DNA of 64,000 nt, taken from positions 1,240,001 through 1,304,000 of the forward strand of contig NZ_OZ018776.1 in NCBI RefSeq assembly GCF_963970025.1, in the 5' to 3' direction. The translations under genes and the position numbers were made by a program. Below are positions 38,355 through 47,895 of this stretch, in pieces. Source of the stretch: Rickettsia helvetica. Its GTDB lineage: Bacteria > Pseudomonadota > Alphaproteobacteria > Rickettsiales > Rickettsiaceae. The notes under the pieces were generated by a model, which was not told the origin of the DNA, searched no databases, and saw only the letters and a list, made by a program, of their open reading frames with translations. Numbering within the stretch: position 1 is the stretch's first letter; each line of letters starts with the position of its first letter.

Positions 38355-39068
38355 ATGAATATCAAAGATATAGGGGTAATAATTGCTAAAAAACCTTTGA
38401 AAGAAAATACATTTATTATTACGGTTTTTACTAAAAATCATGGTTTATATTCGGGAGTTACAAAGGAATCTTCTAAAAAGAGCAAATTTATATATCAAGA
38501 AGGTAATATTGTAGATTTTCTTTGGCAAGCAAGATTACACGAACATATCGGCATGGCTAAATGTGAACTTATTAAATCTTACACTGGTTATTTTATCACA
38601 AGTAAAGCTAAATTATATGCCTTTAATTCCGTTATATCTTTAATCAAAGAGTTATTTCATGAAAGAGAAAAGCATTCTAATTTTTTTTCATTTCTAATTA
38701 ATTATTTAGATAATTTATCAAAGAATTTTTGTTTTCGTGATTATATTAATTTTGAACTGGCTTTACTTGACATAGCAGGTTATAAACTCGACCTTAGCAA
38801 ATGTGCCGTTAGTAATGTAAAACAAGATTTATACTATGTATCACCTAAATCAGGTAGAGCATTATCATATGAAGTAGGAAAACCTTATAAAGATAAATTA
38901 TTGATGTTACCAAAATTTTTACTTTCAGATAATAATGAGATTACATTAGAAGAAAAAAGACAAGCTTTAACTCTAACAAACTATTTTTTTAATAGATATT
39001 TATTTCATAATAATAGACAGGCTGAAGCACGCCAAATTTTTATTGAATATACTTTAAATAATTCTTAG
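38355..39068 (+). CDS. recO: DNA repair protein RecO
   Basis: 237 residues. N-terminal OB fold (DIGVIIAKKPLKENTFIITV then FTKNHG, GVTKESSKK) and helical C-terminus (FRDYINFELALLDIAGYKLD). RecO loads RecA on gapped DNA with RecR. Lies just after radA, so repair genes are grouped. Intact. Confidence 0.9.
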   Translation: MNIKDIGVIIAKKPLKENTFIITVFTKNHGLYSGVTKESSKKSKFIYQEGNIVDFLWQARLHEHIGMAKCELIKSYTGYFITSKAKLYAFNSVISLIKELFHEREKHSNFFSFLINYLDNLSKNFCFRDYINFELALLDIAGYKLDLSKCAVSNVKQDLYYVSPKSGRALSYEVGKPYKDKLLMLPKFLLSDNNEITLEEKRQALTLTNYFFNRYLFHNNRQAEARQIFIEYTLNNS

Positions 39069-39106
39069 AGGCTATATTTTTACTTTTATTTTTCTTATTT
39101 GATGAT

Positions 39107-39138
39107 ATACTTACTTAAGTAATTACTTAAATAAGTAT
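39107..39138 (+). promoter_or_regulatory. 32-bp near-perfect palindrome, antitoxin operator
   Basis: The two 16-base halves (39107-39122 and 39123-39138) match in 15 of 16 positions as inverted repeats around AATT, five bases before the antitoxin ATG. This is the expected operator for a ribbon-helix-helix antitoxin repressing its own gene. Confidence 0.65.
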
Positions 39139-39143
39139 GTAAT

Positions 39144-39380
39144 ATGACTAGACTAAGCATAGATATACCAAACGAATTACATCATTTTCTTAAAGTTCAC
39201 ACTGCACATAAAAATGATACTATTATGAATTTTGTAAGAGAAGCGATATATCATAAAATAGAACAGGAAAAAGAATTAAATGCAGAATCAATAAAAATAT
39301 TAGAAGAATCAGCAAAAGGTTTAAATATTAATAAATATTCTTCATATAAAGAAATGTATAAAAAACTTAATTTAATATGA
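39144..39380 (+). CDS. Ribbon-helix-helix antitoxin
   Basis: 78 residues: TRLSIDIPNELHHFLKVHTA, the beta strand and helices of a ribbon-helix-helix DNA-binding domain, and a flexible toxin-binding tail ending SYKEMYKKLNLI. Preceded by a 32-bp palindrome. Its stop overlaps the ATG of a truncated toxin, so this is now an orphan or near-orphan antitoxin. Confidence 0.75.
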   Translation: MTRLSIDIPNELHHFLKVHTAHKNDTIMNFVREAIYHKIEQEKELNAESIKILEESAKGLNINKYSSYKEMYKKLNLI

Positions 39381-39496
39381 TTCTGCAAACCTCCACTAAA
39401 CGTTTTGAGAAAGAATTACTACTTATGCATAACGTGGTAAAGACTATAGTATCGGATATTTTTTATTCCATGTCATTCCCGCGAAAGCAGGAATGA
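39377..39496 (+). pseudogene. Toxin partner, truncated by a palindromic element
   Basis: MILQTSTKRFEKELLLMHNV looks like the N-terminus of a YafQ/RelE-type toxin. Residues 31-39 (SMSFPRKQE) come from a TGTCATTCC repeat, which supplies the stop TGA at 39494-39496. Only about 30 genuine residues remain of an expected 90. No catalytic residues left. Confidence 0.65.
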
Positions 39497-39498
39497 CA
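39471..39498. repeat. Palindromic hairpin inside the truncated toxin
   Basis: TGTCATTCCCGCGAAAGCAG and GAATGACA form a compact hairpin of the TGTCATTCC family. Confidence 0.8.
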
Positions 39499-39573
39499 TA
39501 AGGGTTTTTCAAAAATTTCCTGGTACACTATATACGTACCGGTACATATAATGACTTATTCAAATAATAATCT

Positions 39574-40266
39574 ATGAAAATACTAGCATTTGACACGGCA
39601 AATAATACTGCATCGGTGGCAATATCCGCAAATGAGAATATTCTTGCATATATAGAAGAATTACGTCCTTCTATGCAAGCAGAAAATCTAATGCCGATGA
39701 TAGAAGATGTAATGAAAGCAGCTAAATGTTCATATGATGATCTAGATTATTTAGCGGTAACTAACGGACCCGGTAGCTTTACGGGTATTAGAGTAGGACT
39801 CGCTAGTGCTAAAGGTATATTATTTGCCAAGGAAAATATTAAAGCAGTAGTGGTTAGTAATTTTGAATATGCTTACTTTAGAACCATAACTCAAGTTAAA
39901 GATTATGATAAAATATATGTCTTTTTAAACGCTTATCGCTCACAGCTTTATATGCAAGTTTTTCATAAATCAGGAAAAATAGAAGAGCCGTTATTGATAG
40001 ATTTCGAGTATGCTATAAAGTTGCTTACAAATGAGAAAGATAATATAGCATGCTGCGGTAGTGGACTCGAATTTATATATCATCAAATTATGCATTTACC
40101 AAGTATAATAACCTTGCCGCGTTTTGCACGAGTTAAAGCATGGGTTATTTGTAGATATATTGCTAATAGGTTATCAAGTGATATAAAGTTAAATAGCTCT
40201 ATCGAACCACTATATATACGCCCTCCTGATGCTAAACTAGCAATCAATTATGTCATTCCTAGCTAA
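39574..40266 (+). CDS. tsaB: tRNA threonylcarbamoyladenosine synthesis protein TsaB
   Basis: 230 residues. ASKHA-fold pseudo-enzyme that activates TsaD for the t6A37 tRNA modification. MKILAFDTANNTASVAISAN, the signature AVTNGPGSFTGIRVGLASAK, and PLYIRPPDAK near the C-terminus. The final residues VIPS and the stop are encoded by the left arm of a palindromic element (TGTCATTCCTAGC), so the tail has been altered but the fold is complete. Confidence 0.92.
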   Translation: MKILAFDTANNTASVAISANENILAYIEELRPSMQAENLMPMIEDVMKAAKCSYDDLDYLAVTNGPGSFTGIRVGLASAKGILFAKENIKAVVVSNFEYAYFRTITQVKDYDKIYVFLNAYRSQLYMQVFHKSGKIEEPLLIDFEYAIKLLTNEKDNIACCGSGLEFIYHQIMHLPSIITLPRFARVKAWVICRYIANRLSSDIKLNSSIEPLYIRPPDAKLAINYVIPS

Positions 40267-40405
40267 AAGCAGGAATCCATTTTTTTGTCATCTCGTGGCT
40301 ACGACCACGGGATCTTGTATCACAGGCTGTGTCCTGAGATCCCGCAATCAAGTTAGCTAAGATAACATTAATTTTTACTGGATTCCTGTGATCAACGAAA
40401 TGACA
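40251..40405. repeat. Nested palindromic element after tsaB
   Basis: Outer arms TGTCATTCCTAGC...GGAATCCA (40251) and TGGATTCCTGTG...GAAATGACA (to 40405). The loop has been invaded by a GTCATCTCGTGG... element at 40287-40366 with its own inverted arms. The left outer arm encodes the C-terminus of TsaB. Confidence 0.85.
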
Positions 40406-40416
40406 TAAGAGCTTTA

Positions 40417-41643
40417 TTATACGTATACTACATCATCTTCACAATCAGAACCCAACCAGGAATCACTATCAGATACTTCACCTGATAATTTCATAGTAAA
40501 ATTACCATTATATGATTCTACTTCTTGCTTTACACACTTCTTATCGTGTATTAAGGCTATTATTTGCCCAACTAATAATTCCGATAAATCATGATTATCC
40601 GAATCAATAATATCAACGATTCTTACTAGACTTTCATCTGAGGCATGATAAATTATTGTTGCTAGCTTATCATTTGAAATATTACTCATGATTCTTTCTA
40701 AATTTTTATTTGGAATAATATCAAAATTTTCTGCAAGTTTTTCTTCTCCTGCTAAAAATTATATTTTCAAGTTGTTCATTGAAAATATCCTTATTCGATA
40801 ATTTTTTTAGTTCCTGCTCGGTAAGTTCTTCTAAAGAAAGATTATTAGGGTTTTCATTAAATAATTTATCCAACTTATCTCGTGTAATTAAATCTATTAC
40901 TTTTTCAAGATACCAAGACATAATATAATTAACTAATTTTTGTGCTTGCTCATCGGAAATATTATTAATTAATTCTGCCAATTTTTCATATGTCATCTTT
41001 TCAAAAACTTCATCTAATTCATTTTCAGGCGTGTTTAAAATTTCTTCTACTAACTCATTATCAGAAAGAGTTTCAAGTTGATCTAAGAAATTAAATGTTT
41101 CTTCAGCATTACTATTTAAATAAGAGAAAACTTTATTATTCACAAAATTAAAAGTTTCAGCAACTTTAGAAGAAAGAATACTAGATGTATTTTTATAATA
41201 TTAAAACTCTTTACTCCAAAATCATAAACTGTTTTTAATGATGAACTAAATGTACTGAAAAAACCTTTGCTTTCATATGTATTAGTTACTTTTTCGCTAC
41301 CATCAAGCTCATTTAAAATATCTGTAAATCTGATTTGAGAGATACCTAGAGTATCTACCTTATCTTTTTTACTGCTTCTTGGAAGACTATTTTAGAATTT
41401 AAAAAAGGATATTTAGCTTGAGCTTCTACTATTTTTTTATTACATCTTGCACTTTTTTCGTCATACTGCTTAATCGCATTATCTAATGCTGCTAAAAAAT
41501 CAGTATTTTCTTCTTGATTAGTAGTTTGCGTTGGATAAGTTATAAACTCAAATTCATCGTTAGCAAGAATATGAGGCTGGCTTTAGAGAAATATTATGTG
41601 TGATTAAATTTTGTAACTTATTAAAAATTGATGTTATTGCCAT
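40417..41643 (-). pseudogene. Decayed rickettsial hypothetical protein
   Basis: ATG at 41643 (MAITSIFNKLQNLITHNISL) then a frameshift near 41575, EFEFITYPTQTTNQEENTDF, another near 41390, LGISQIRFTDILNELDGSEK, and another near 41200. Then comes the 41143-40721 piece (NSNAEETFNFLDQLETLSDN with repeats of LVEEILN/LAELINN/LVNYIMS type), a shift near 40745 and the 90-residue tail 40689-40417. About 400 residues originally, acidic with short leucine-rich helical repeats. Family unknown. Confidence 0.6.
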
Positions 41644-41798
41644 AACTCTTCCTCATTTCTTATTATAATAATCAGCGCTGCATTATAATAGAAATTATGA
41701 GGAGGTCAAGATAAAGGCTAATAATTATTAACTTCTTATTGTGCTTTACTTAAAATTGATTAAATATATCAGTATGAGAAGATATAATAAAGACCGAT

Positions 41799-41925
41799 AT
41801 ACGAAGATCAACTTCAAAAAGAGCAAGGAATCCACAAGACGAGGAACGAAAGCCGTTACTTAATACGTGAGTACTGCAGTACTTGTAGGATGACGTAGCC
41901 AATTTTTGAAGTTGATCGAGTATAT
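41799..41925. repeat. 126-bp palindromic element, copy B
   Basis: Bounded by ATACGAAGATCAACTTCAAA and TTTGAAGTTGATCGAGTATA. Its ends are inverted repeats of about 23 bp. It is the reverse-oriented homologue of 11662-11787. Its last base is the first base of the infB stop triplet (41925-41927). Confidence 0.85.
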
Positions 41926-44420
41926 TATAATTGTCTTTGTTCTTGAATTAGCTCAAAAACTTCAACTGTGTCTCCTTCTCTAATATCTTCGTAATTTTCA
42001 AATGCTATACCACACTCATATCCTTCTCTAACTTCTTTAACTTCATCTTTAAAGCGTTTTAAAGTTTTGAGTTTTCCTTCATGAATGACTACATTATCAC
42101 GTAATAAGCGTACGCCCGCTCCTTTCTTAATAATCCCTTTAGTTACATAGCTACCAGCGATTTTGCCGACTTTGGTAATATTGAATATTTGTCTAATTTC
42201 TACACTTCCGATATATTGCTCTCTAACGATCGGATCAAGCATACCGCTCATAATGGTTTTTATGTCATCAATTAAATTATATATTATACTATAATATCTA
42301 ATATCGACTTTTTCTTTTTCTGCAGCAGTTAAAACATTTGCCCCTGCTCTAACGTTAAAGCCGACAATAATAGCCGAAGAAGCATGTGCAAGAGATACAT
42401 CGGATTCCGTTATCGGACCTATGCCACTATGAAGTATACGAAGCTTTATCTCATCACTCGGTAATTTTAATAAGCTACCTGAAATAGCTTCAACCGACCC
42501 TTGGACATCACCTTTAATAATTAAAGGTAATTCCTTAATTTTACTATTACCGGAAGCTTTTAAAAACAAATCTTCTAAACTTGAACGCGGTGCAATAGAT
42601 ATTTTCTTTTCTTTAGCAAGACGCATTCTATATTCAGCTATATCTTTTGCTTGTTTCTCATTTTGTACTACGTTAAATTTATCGCCGGCAAAAGGTACTT
42701 CGTTTAAACCTTGAATTTCTACAGGAACAGACGGAGTTGCTTCTACTATTTCTAGCCCCTTATCATTAGTCATCTTTTTAACTTTACCGTAAGAAGTACC
42801 GGCTATTATAATATCACCGTTTCTTAAAGTACCTCGCTGAACTAATATAGTGGTTAGTGTTCCTCTTCCTTTTTCAATTTTTGACTCGATTACAACACCG
42901 GCAGCTGAACCGAAAGGGCTTGCCTTTAAATCCTGCATTTCTGCAATTAATAAAATTGCTTCTTCAAGTTTATCTAAGTTAATTTTCTTTAGTGCTGAGA
43001 TAGGAATAACCATAACGTCACCACCTGCCTCTTCGCCGATAATTTCGTGGACATATAATTCGTTCTTTACACGCTCAATATCAATATCAGGCTTATCAAT
43101 CTTATTAATAGCTACAATTATAGGAACGCCCGCTGCTTTCGCATGATTAATTGCCTCAACCGTTTGCGTTTTGATTCCATCATCTGCTGCGACCACTATA
43201 ATAACTATATCCGTTACTTTAGCACCTCTTGACCGCATTTCTGAAAAAGCTTCATGCCCGGGAGTATCAATAAAAGTAATTGCTCTACCGTCTGCAAGAG
43301 TTACTCTATAAGCCCCGATATGTTGGGTAATTCCGCCTAGCTCACCTGCAGCAATATCTGTAGATTTAAGAGCGTCAAGCAATGAGGTTTTACCATGATC
43401 GACATGCCCCATTACCGTCACAACCGGTGCACGTATTCTTAAATTTTCAACCTTATCATCACTAATTAAAACATTTTCAACATCTGATTCTTGAACTCTT
43501 TTTACCGTATGTCCTAAATTTGTTGCAACTAGTTCTGCCGTATCGGCATCTATTGTTTGGCTAGCATTTGCAAGAATACCGAGTTTCATTAATTCTTTAA
43601 TTACACCAGCCACTCTTTCAGACATAGCATTTGCAAGATCACCGACTCCGATAACTTCCGGTATAGTCACTGCTCTATATACTTTCTCAGGTGCTTGTGA
43701 TACTAATTTACGTTTTTCTTTTTCTCTAGCTCTTTTTATAGAAGCAAGACTTCTAGTTCTACCGCTGCCGCTTTCGTCGTCACTAAGCATATTGAAAAGA
43801 TCAGCTTTTTTGAATTTTTTTGGTTCTTCTAGCTTAACCTTTGGTGCGACTATTTTACTCCCTGATGTTTTATTTAACTCTTTCTCTGATTCTATACCGT
43901 AACGTGTTTGCATTCCTACTAAAAGAGACTTTACAAAAGTTTCTTCTTTCTTTTTAGGTATTTGTGACGGTATATCTTCATCATCTTGAACGATTTTAGC
44001 TCTAACTTCTACTTTATTTTCTTCGGTATTTTGCTGTTTTTGTTCAACTTCTTTATCAGTTTCTAGCGGTTCTATTTTTGAGTTAGCAGACTGGTTAATA
44101 CTTGCAAGTTTACTTAAAGTGCTTATTTGTGAAAGGTTATTTAATTTAGATTGCTCAGCAGCTTTTTTAAGAATAGATAAACGTCTGTTAAATTCTTCCT
44201 TATTAGCATCAATAACAGTTTGATCTAAGCTATTTCTTTCTTTATTTAATGAAAGGGTAGTAGTACTACCGGTAGAGCTTTTCCTAACTTCTACTAGCGT
44301 TTTAGATTTAGCATTAACAAAGCTTTGAGCTCCTGTAAGAGAGTCAAAAGACTTATTAAGCGATAATTTTGAATTGCCAAGTGTCAACTTTTTGGGTTTG
44401 ATTTCCTGGTTATCCGTCAT
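41925..44420 (-). CDS. infB: Translation initiation factor IF-2
   Basis: 831 residues. Long charged N-terminal extension (about 1-220), IF2 N-domain, then the GTPase core with G1 GHVDHGKTSLLDAL, G3 DTPGHEAF, G4 NKIDKPD, and C-terminal domains ending VEVFELIQEQRQL. Delivers initiator tRNA to the 30S subunit. Third gene of rimP-nusA-infB. The end of the gene coincides with a 126-bp palindromic element. Confidence 0.97.
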   Translation of the reverse strand: MTDNQEIKPKKLTLGNSKLSLNKSFDSLTGAQSFVNAKSKTLVEVRKSSTGSTTTLSLNKERNSLDQTVIDANKEEFNRRLSILKKAAEQSKLNNLSQISTLSKLASINQSANSKIEPLETDKEVEQKQQNTEENKVEVRAKIVQDDEDIPSQIPKKKEETFVKSLLVGMQTRYGIESEKELNKTSGSKIVAPKVKLEEPKKFKKADLFNMLSDDESGSGRTRSLASIKRAREKEKRKLVSQAPEKVYRAVTIPEVIGVGDLANAMSERVAGVIKELMKLGILANASQTIDADTAELVATNLGHTVKRVQESDVENVLISDDKVENLRIRAPVVTVMGHVDHGKTSLLDALKSTDIAAGELGGITQHIGAYRVTLADGRAITFIDTPGHEAFSEMRSRGAKVTDIVIIVVAADDGIKTQTVEAINHAKAAGVPIIVAINKIDKPDIDIERVKNELYVHEIIGEEAGGDVMVIPISALKKINLDKLEEAILLIAEMQDLKASPFGSAAGVVIESKIEKGRGTLTTILVQRGTLRNGDIIIAGTSYGKVKKMTNDKGLEIVEATPSVPVEIQGLNEVPFAGDKFNVVQNEKQAKDIAEYRMRLAKEKKISIAPRSSLEDLFLKASGNSKIKELPLIIKGDVQGSVEAISGSLLKLPSDEIKLRILHSGIGPITESDVSLAHASSAIIVGFNVRAGANVLTAAEKEKVDIRYYSIIYNLIDDIKTIMSGMLDPIVREQYIGSVEIRQIFNITKVGKIAGSYVTKGIIKKGAGVRLLRDNVVIHEGKLKTLKRFKDEVKEVREGYECGIAFENYEDIREGDTVEVFELIQEQRQL

Positions 44421-44465
44421 ATTTAAAACCTTTGTGTTTCTGTTTTTTCCGTCTACTACTTATTA

Positions 44466-44672
44466 TGTCATTCCCGCAGAAGTGTTGTTGCGTGGATCAG
44501 TTTTTTTTCGTCGTTGCGAGGAAATTGCATAGCAATTGACGAAGCAATCTAGTAAAAATTCTGATTTACAGAATTTTTTTAATTATTTTCTAGATTGCCA
44601 TGCAGCCTACGGCTGCTCACAATGATGATTTAGTATCCATGCAACAATATTGCTTTTAGCTAGGAACGACAT
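44466..44672. repeat. Three-level nested palindrome between infB and nusA
   Basis: Outer arms TGTCATTCCCGCAGAAG (44466) and GCTTTTAGCTAGGAACGACA (to 44672). Middle arms GTTGTTGCGTGGATCA (44484) and GTATCCATGCAACAAT (to 44648). Inner arms TCGTCGTTGCGAGG (44508) and TCACAATGATG (to about 44630). In the centre is a small hairpin AAATTCTGATTTACAGAATT. It splits the usually tight nusA-infB junction. Confidence 0.85.
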
Positions 44673-44685
44673 ACATTCCCATCCT

Positions 44686-46197
44686 CTAACTATCCTTTAA
44701 TTCACCATGCTGTCTAGCAGTTTTAATCAGCAATTTAATATTTTCGTCCGTTATATTAGAATTTGGAGCTAAATTTTTAAATTCATTTACGCTCATCTCT
44801 CCTAAATCTTCTATGGTCTTTATACCATATTCGGCAAATTTTAATATTAATTCAAGCGGTAATTCTAATATATCTATTAATTCTTGCTCAACTCCCAGCT
44901 CCTCTAGTTTTTTGATAATCTTTTCATTTTTAAGGTCGACGTAATTAATAGCTCGATTTTTGATCTCTACGGCAAGTTCTTCCTCAAAGCCTTCAATTCT
45001 TGTTAAAGTACTAATCTCACTACCGGCAATTTGTTCTACTGAATTAAATCCCGTTACCGATAAAAGCTGACCTATAACTTCTTCAACATCTAAAGCTTCC
45101 ATAAATAATTCCGTAGAAGTTAAGAACTCTTCATTTCTTCTTTTTGATTCTTGCTCTTCGGTCATTATATCGATATTCCAACCTGTAAGCTTAGAAGCTA
45201 AACGAACGTTCTGCCCTCTTCTACCTATTGCAATACTTTGATTTTCTTGCAAAACTACTACTTCTACCTTATGCCTATCCTCATCAATCAAAATTTTTGT
45301 GATTTCCCCGGGTGCAAGCGGTGCAAGAGCATTAACTATAAACTGTGCAAGATCATTACTCCATAATACTATATCAATTTTCTCTCCGTTTAACTCATTT
45401 GTTACGGCTTTTACTCTATTACCTTTAATACCTATGCATGAACCTATGGGATCTATACTACTATCCGAAGCAAATACCGCTATTTTTGCTTTTGAACCGG
45501 GATCACGTGCTACTGATTTTATTTGAATAATATCTTCAAGCATTTCAGGTACTTCTAGCTTAAATAGCTTAACCAGCATTTGGTTATCTACTCTAGACAA
45601 GAAAATCTGCGGTCCTTTTGTTTCTTGCCTTACATCCTGTACATATGCTTTTATACGATCATTAGGTTTAAAATTCTCACCCTTAATTAATTGATCTTTT
45701 TTTATTATTGCTTCAGCACGACTCAAGTCAACTATTATATCACCGTATTCTATTCTCTTAACTATCCCGTTTATAATTTCGCCTTTTCTATCTTTAAAGT
45801 CATGATATTGTTTTTCACGTTCAGCTTCTATAACACGTTGAGTTATAACTTGTTTTGCAGCTTGAGCCGATACTCTAGCATGATCAATCGGTGGTAAATA
45901 TTCATATATCTCATCACCGATTTTAGCTTCCGAATTCTTTATTAAAGCTTCTTCAAGTGAGATTTGCGTTAAGTAATCTTCTACATTTTCTACTATTTTT
46001 AAGATCCTTAAAAGATTTATCTCACCGGTTTTCCTATTTATCTGAGCTTTAATATTATATTCATTACCGTATTTTTTTCGTCCTGCTACTTGTACCGCTT
46101 GTTCAACCGTTGAAATCAAAATTTCTTTTGATATTCCTTTCTCACGAGCTACAGAATCTATAATTTGTAAAATTTCTACATTACCTATATTAGACAT
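44686..46197 (-). CDS. nusA: Transcription termination/antitermination factor NusA
   Basis: 503 residues. N-terminal RNA-polymerase-binding domain (about 1-125), S1 domain (GIVKRIEYGDIIVDLSRAEA), two KH domains (GSCIGIKGNRVKAV and AIGRRGQNVRLASKL), then two helix-hairpin acidic repeats at the C-terminus, as in alphaproteobacteria. Follows rimP after a 19-base gap. Confidence 0.96.
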   Translation of the reverse strand: MSNIGNVEILQIIDSVAREKGISKEILISTVEQAVQVAGRKKYGNEYNIKAQINRKTGEINLLRILKIVENVEDYLTQISLEEALIKNSEAKIGDEIYEYLPPIDHARVSAQAAKQVITQRVIEAEREKQYHDFKDRKGEIINGIVKRIEYGDIIVDLSRAEAIIKKDQLIKGENFKPNDRIKAYVQDVRQETKGPQIFLSRVDNQMLVKLFKLEVPEMLEDIIQIKSVARDPGSKAKIAVFASDSSIDPIGSCIGIKGNRVKAVTNELNGEKIDIVLWSNDLAQFIVNALAPLAPGEITKILIDEDRHKVEVVVLQENQSIAIGRRGQNVRLASKLTGWNIDIMTEEQESKRRNEEFLTSTELFMEALDVEEVIGQLLSVTGFNSVEQIAGSEISTLTRIEGFEEELAVEIKNRAINYVDLKNEKIIKKLEELGVEQELIDILELPLELILKFAEYGIKTIEDLGEMSVNEFKNLAPNSNITDENIKLLIKTARQHGELKDS

Positions 46198-46215
46198 ACA
46201 TTATCTCTTATTGCT

Positions 46216-46701
46216 TTAGGTTCTGTGAAGATTTCTAAATACTTCTTCAGTTAAAACTAGATTAGCATTTTTAATTAAATCATAATCAATTAGTACTTCT
46301 TGTTCTTCACATTTTAAATATATTTTATTATTTTCGGCTTTAATTATTTTACCCTGATAACGAGTTTTGCCGTTCAATAATTCTTTAAGTTTGATTTTAA
46401 CTTCTCTTCCTACAAATCTATTATAATTTTCAAACTTTACTAACGGACGTTCAAGACCGCTTGATGCTACCTCTAAAGAATATGCGTCTTCTATTAAATC
46501 TTCAACATCTAGAATAGCGGAGATAGTCCTGCTTGCTTTAGTACAATCTTTCACAGATACTTTTTCGCTGTTTAAGCTATCAATCAATATCTCGACTACT
46601 TTAGGGTTAACACCTTTAAACTTAACAAGAACTAACTCAAACCCCATATCCGTCAAGGATTCTTCTATTACATTTGTTATTTGTTGTTCAATAGTTTGCA
46701 T
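46216..46701 (-). CDS. rimP: Ribosome maturation factor RimP
   Basis: 161 residues. DUF150-type two-domain protein needed for 30S maturation: ESLTDMGFELVLVKFKG, DCTKASRTISAILDVED, YSLEVASSGLERPLVKFENY. First gene of rimP-nusA-infB. A terminator-like hairpin lies just upstream, isolating it from the fic region. Confidence 0.94.
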   Translation of the reverse strand: MQTIEQQITNVIEESLTDMGFELVLVKFKGVNPKVVEILIDSLNSEKVSVKDCTKASRTISAILDVEDLIEDAYSLEVASSGLERPLVKFENYNRFVGREVKIKLKELLNGKTRYQGKIIKAENNKIYLKCEEQEVLIDYDLIKNANLVLTEEVFRNLHRT

Positions 46702-46711
46702 ATTTGATATT

Positions 46712-46741
46712 TATAACAAAAAAGGTGGGATAAACCCACCT
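46712..46741 (-). terminator. Rho-independent terminator upstream of rimP
   Basis: On the minus strand a 7-bp stem AGGTGGG/CCCACCT with a five-base loop (46741-46723) is followed by TTTTTTGTT. Placed between the end of fic (46866) and the start of rimP (46701), it would end transcription coming from fic. Confidence 0.7.
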
Positions 46742-46865
46742 ATCTATAATTTTTATAATGCTTATCCGTAACGAAAATACACTAATTAGAATATATAAGC
46801 AATATTTAACTTTATATTTTTATAGCAATACCAAAAAACCACAATTAGATTATTTTAAAATATTC

Positions 46866-47848
46866 TTATAATTTATCTTTAATCTCGTTTATAGTTAGTC
46901 TCTGTTTTTTCAATTGTTGAATTTTTTTGCATCGCTCAAGTGCTTCTTTAGAATAAAGTTGATAATTTGAATCGGTAATATCGGCAATTTCAAGCAACCC
47001 TGCCTTAGTCCAAAAGCGGATTGTGGAAACATTTTCGTTAACGGCTTTAGCTAGTTCCCCAATTTTCATTAATCTTTCTGATTTTTCAATATCTGACGGC
47101 TCTTTGCCCATTACTGCCTTTAAGTAAATATCAAGTGAACGGTTAGCTGCGTTATAAATAATCTTTTGATATTTTTCTTTTGAACCGCCAAGCTGTGCAG
47201 TTTCTAAAGACGTAATATAAGGCAATCGTTCTTGAGGTCTTATAATTGCAGGTGGATAGCCTTCTATAATTAAAATTAAATTCATTAATAGACGTGCAGT
47301 GCGACCGTTTCCATCTGAAAACGGATGAATTGTTATGAGTCTATAATGAGCTTCCTCTGCAAGCTCAACTGGATGAATATTTTTACCTCCCACATTTAAC
47401 CAACTTATAAAATCCGTCATTAATAAGGGTACTTTTGCAAGATTAGGCATTATCACACTAGAGCCTGAAATACGTACGGATACATTTCTATAATGACCTG
47501 CATTATAGTCATCAATACCATGTAGAATTGCATGATGTATTGCCAAATATCTTTTTCGGTGATTTCGTAATATTTCTTTTTAGCAAGTTTGTGGATCATA
47601 TCTAAAGCTTTTGCATGGTTCATAGCTTCTAAATGTTCTACTGATGCTTTACCTCCTATAGTTAAACCCTTTTCAATAACTATAGCAGTCTCCTTGCAGG
47701 ATAAAGTATTTCCTTCGATAGCATTACTTGTATAAGTTAATCCTACTTTAAACCATTCCTCTAAGTTTTTAGTTAATTCAGAGCTTAATGGACGCAAATC
47801 ATCTAGTTTCTTCTTTTTTTTATCTAAAAGATCATATCTCATAAACAT
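46866..47848 (-). pseudogene. Fic-family adenylyltransferase with one-base frameshift
   Basis: The N-terminal frame (47848-47453) begins with the inhibitory helix motif SNAIEGNTLSCKET and reads ITEKDIW. The continuing frame (to 46866) starts AIHHAILHGIDDYNAGHYRN and holds the catalytic loop HPFSDGNGRTARLL, complete. It ends with a MerR-type helix-turn-helix (MKIGELAKAVNENVSTIRFW). Restoring one T in GATATTTGGCAATA (near 47545) gives DILAIHH and a normal protein of about 327 residues. Fic proteins transfer AMP to target hydroxyls. It could be a recent pseudogene, a sequencing error in a T run, or slippage. Confidence 0.85.
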
Positions 47849-47895
47849 AAAGTATTAAGTGTTACTTAATACTTTATGTCATTCTTATTTAATTA

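Noticed and set aside
41643..41798. Candidate small RNA between infB and the decayed gene
   Set aside because: AT-rich, no convincing promoter or terminator beyond the 126-bp palindromic element.
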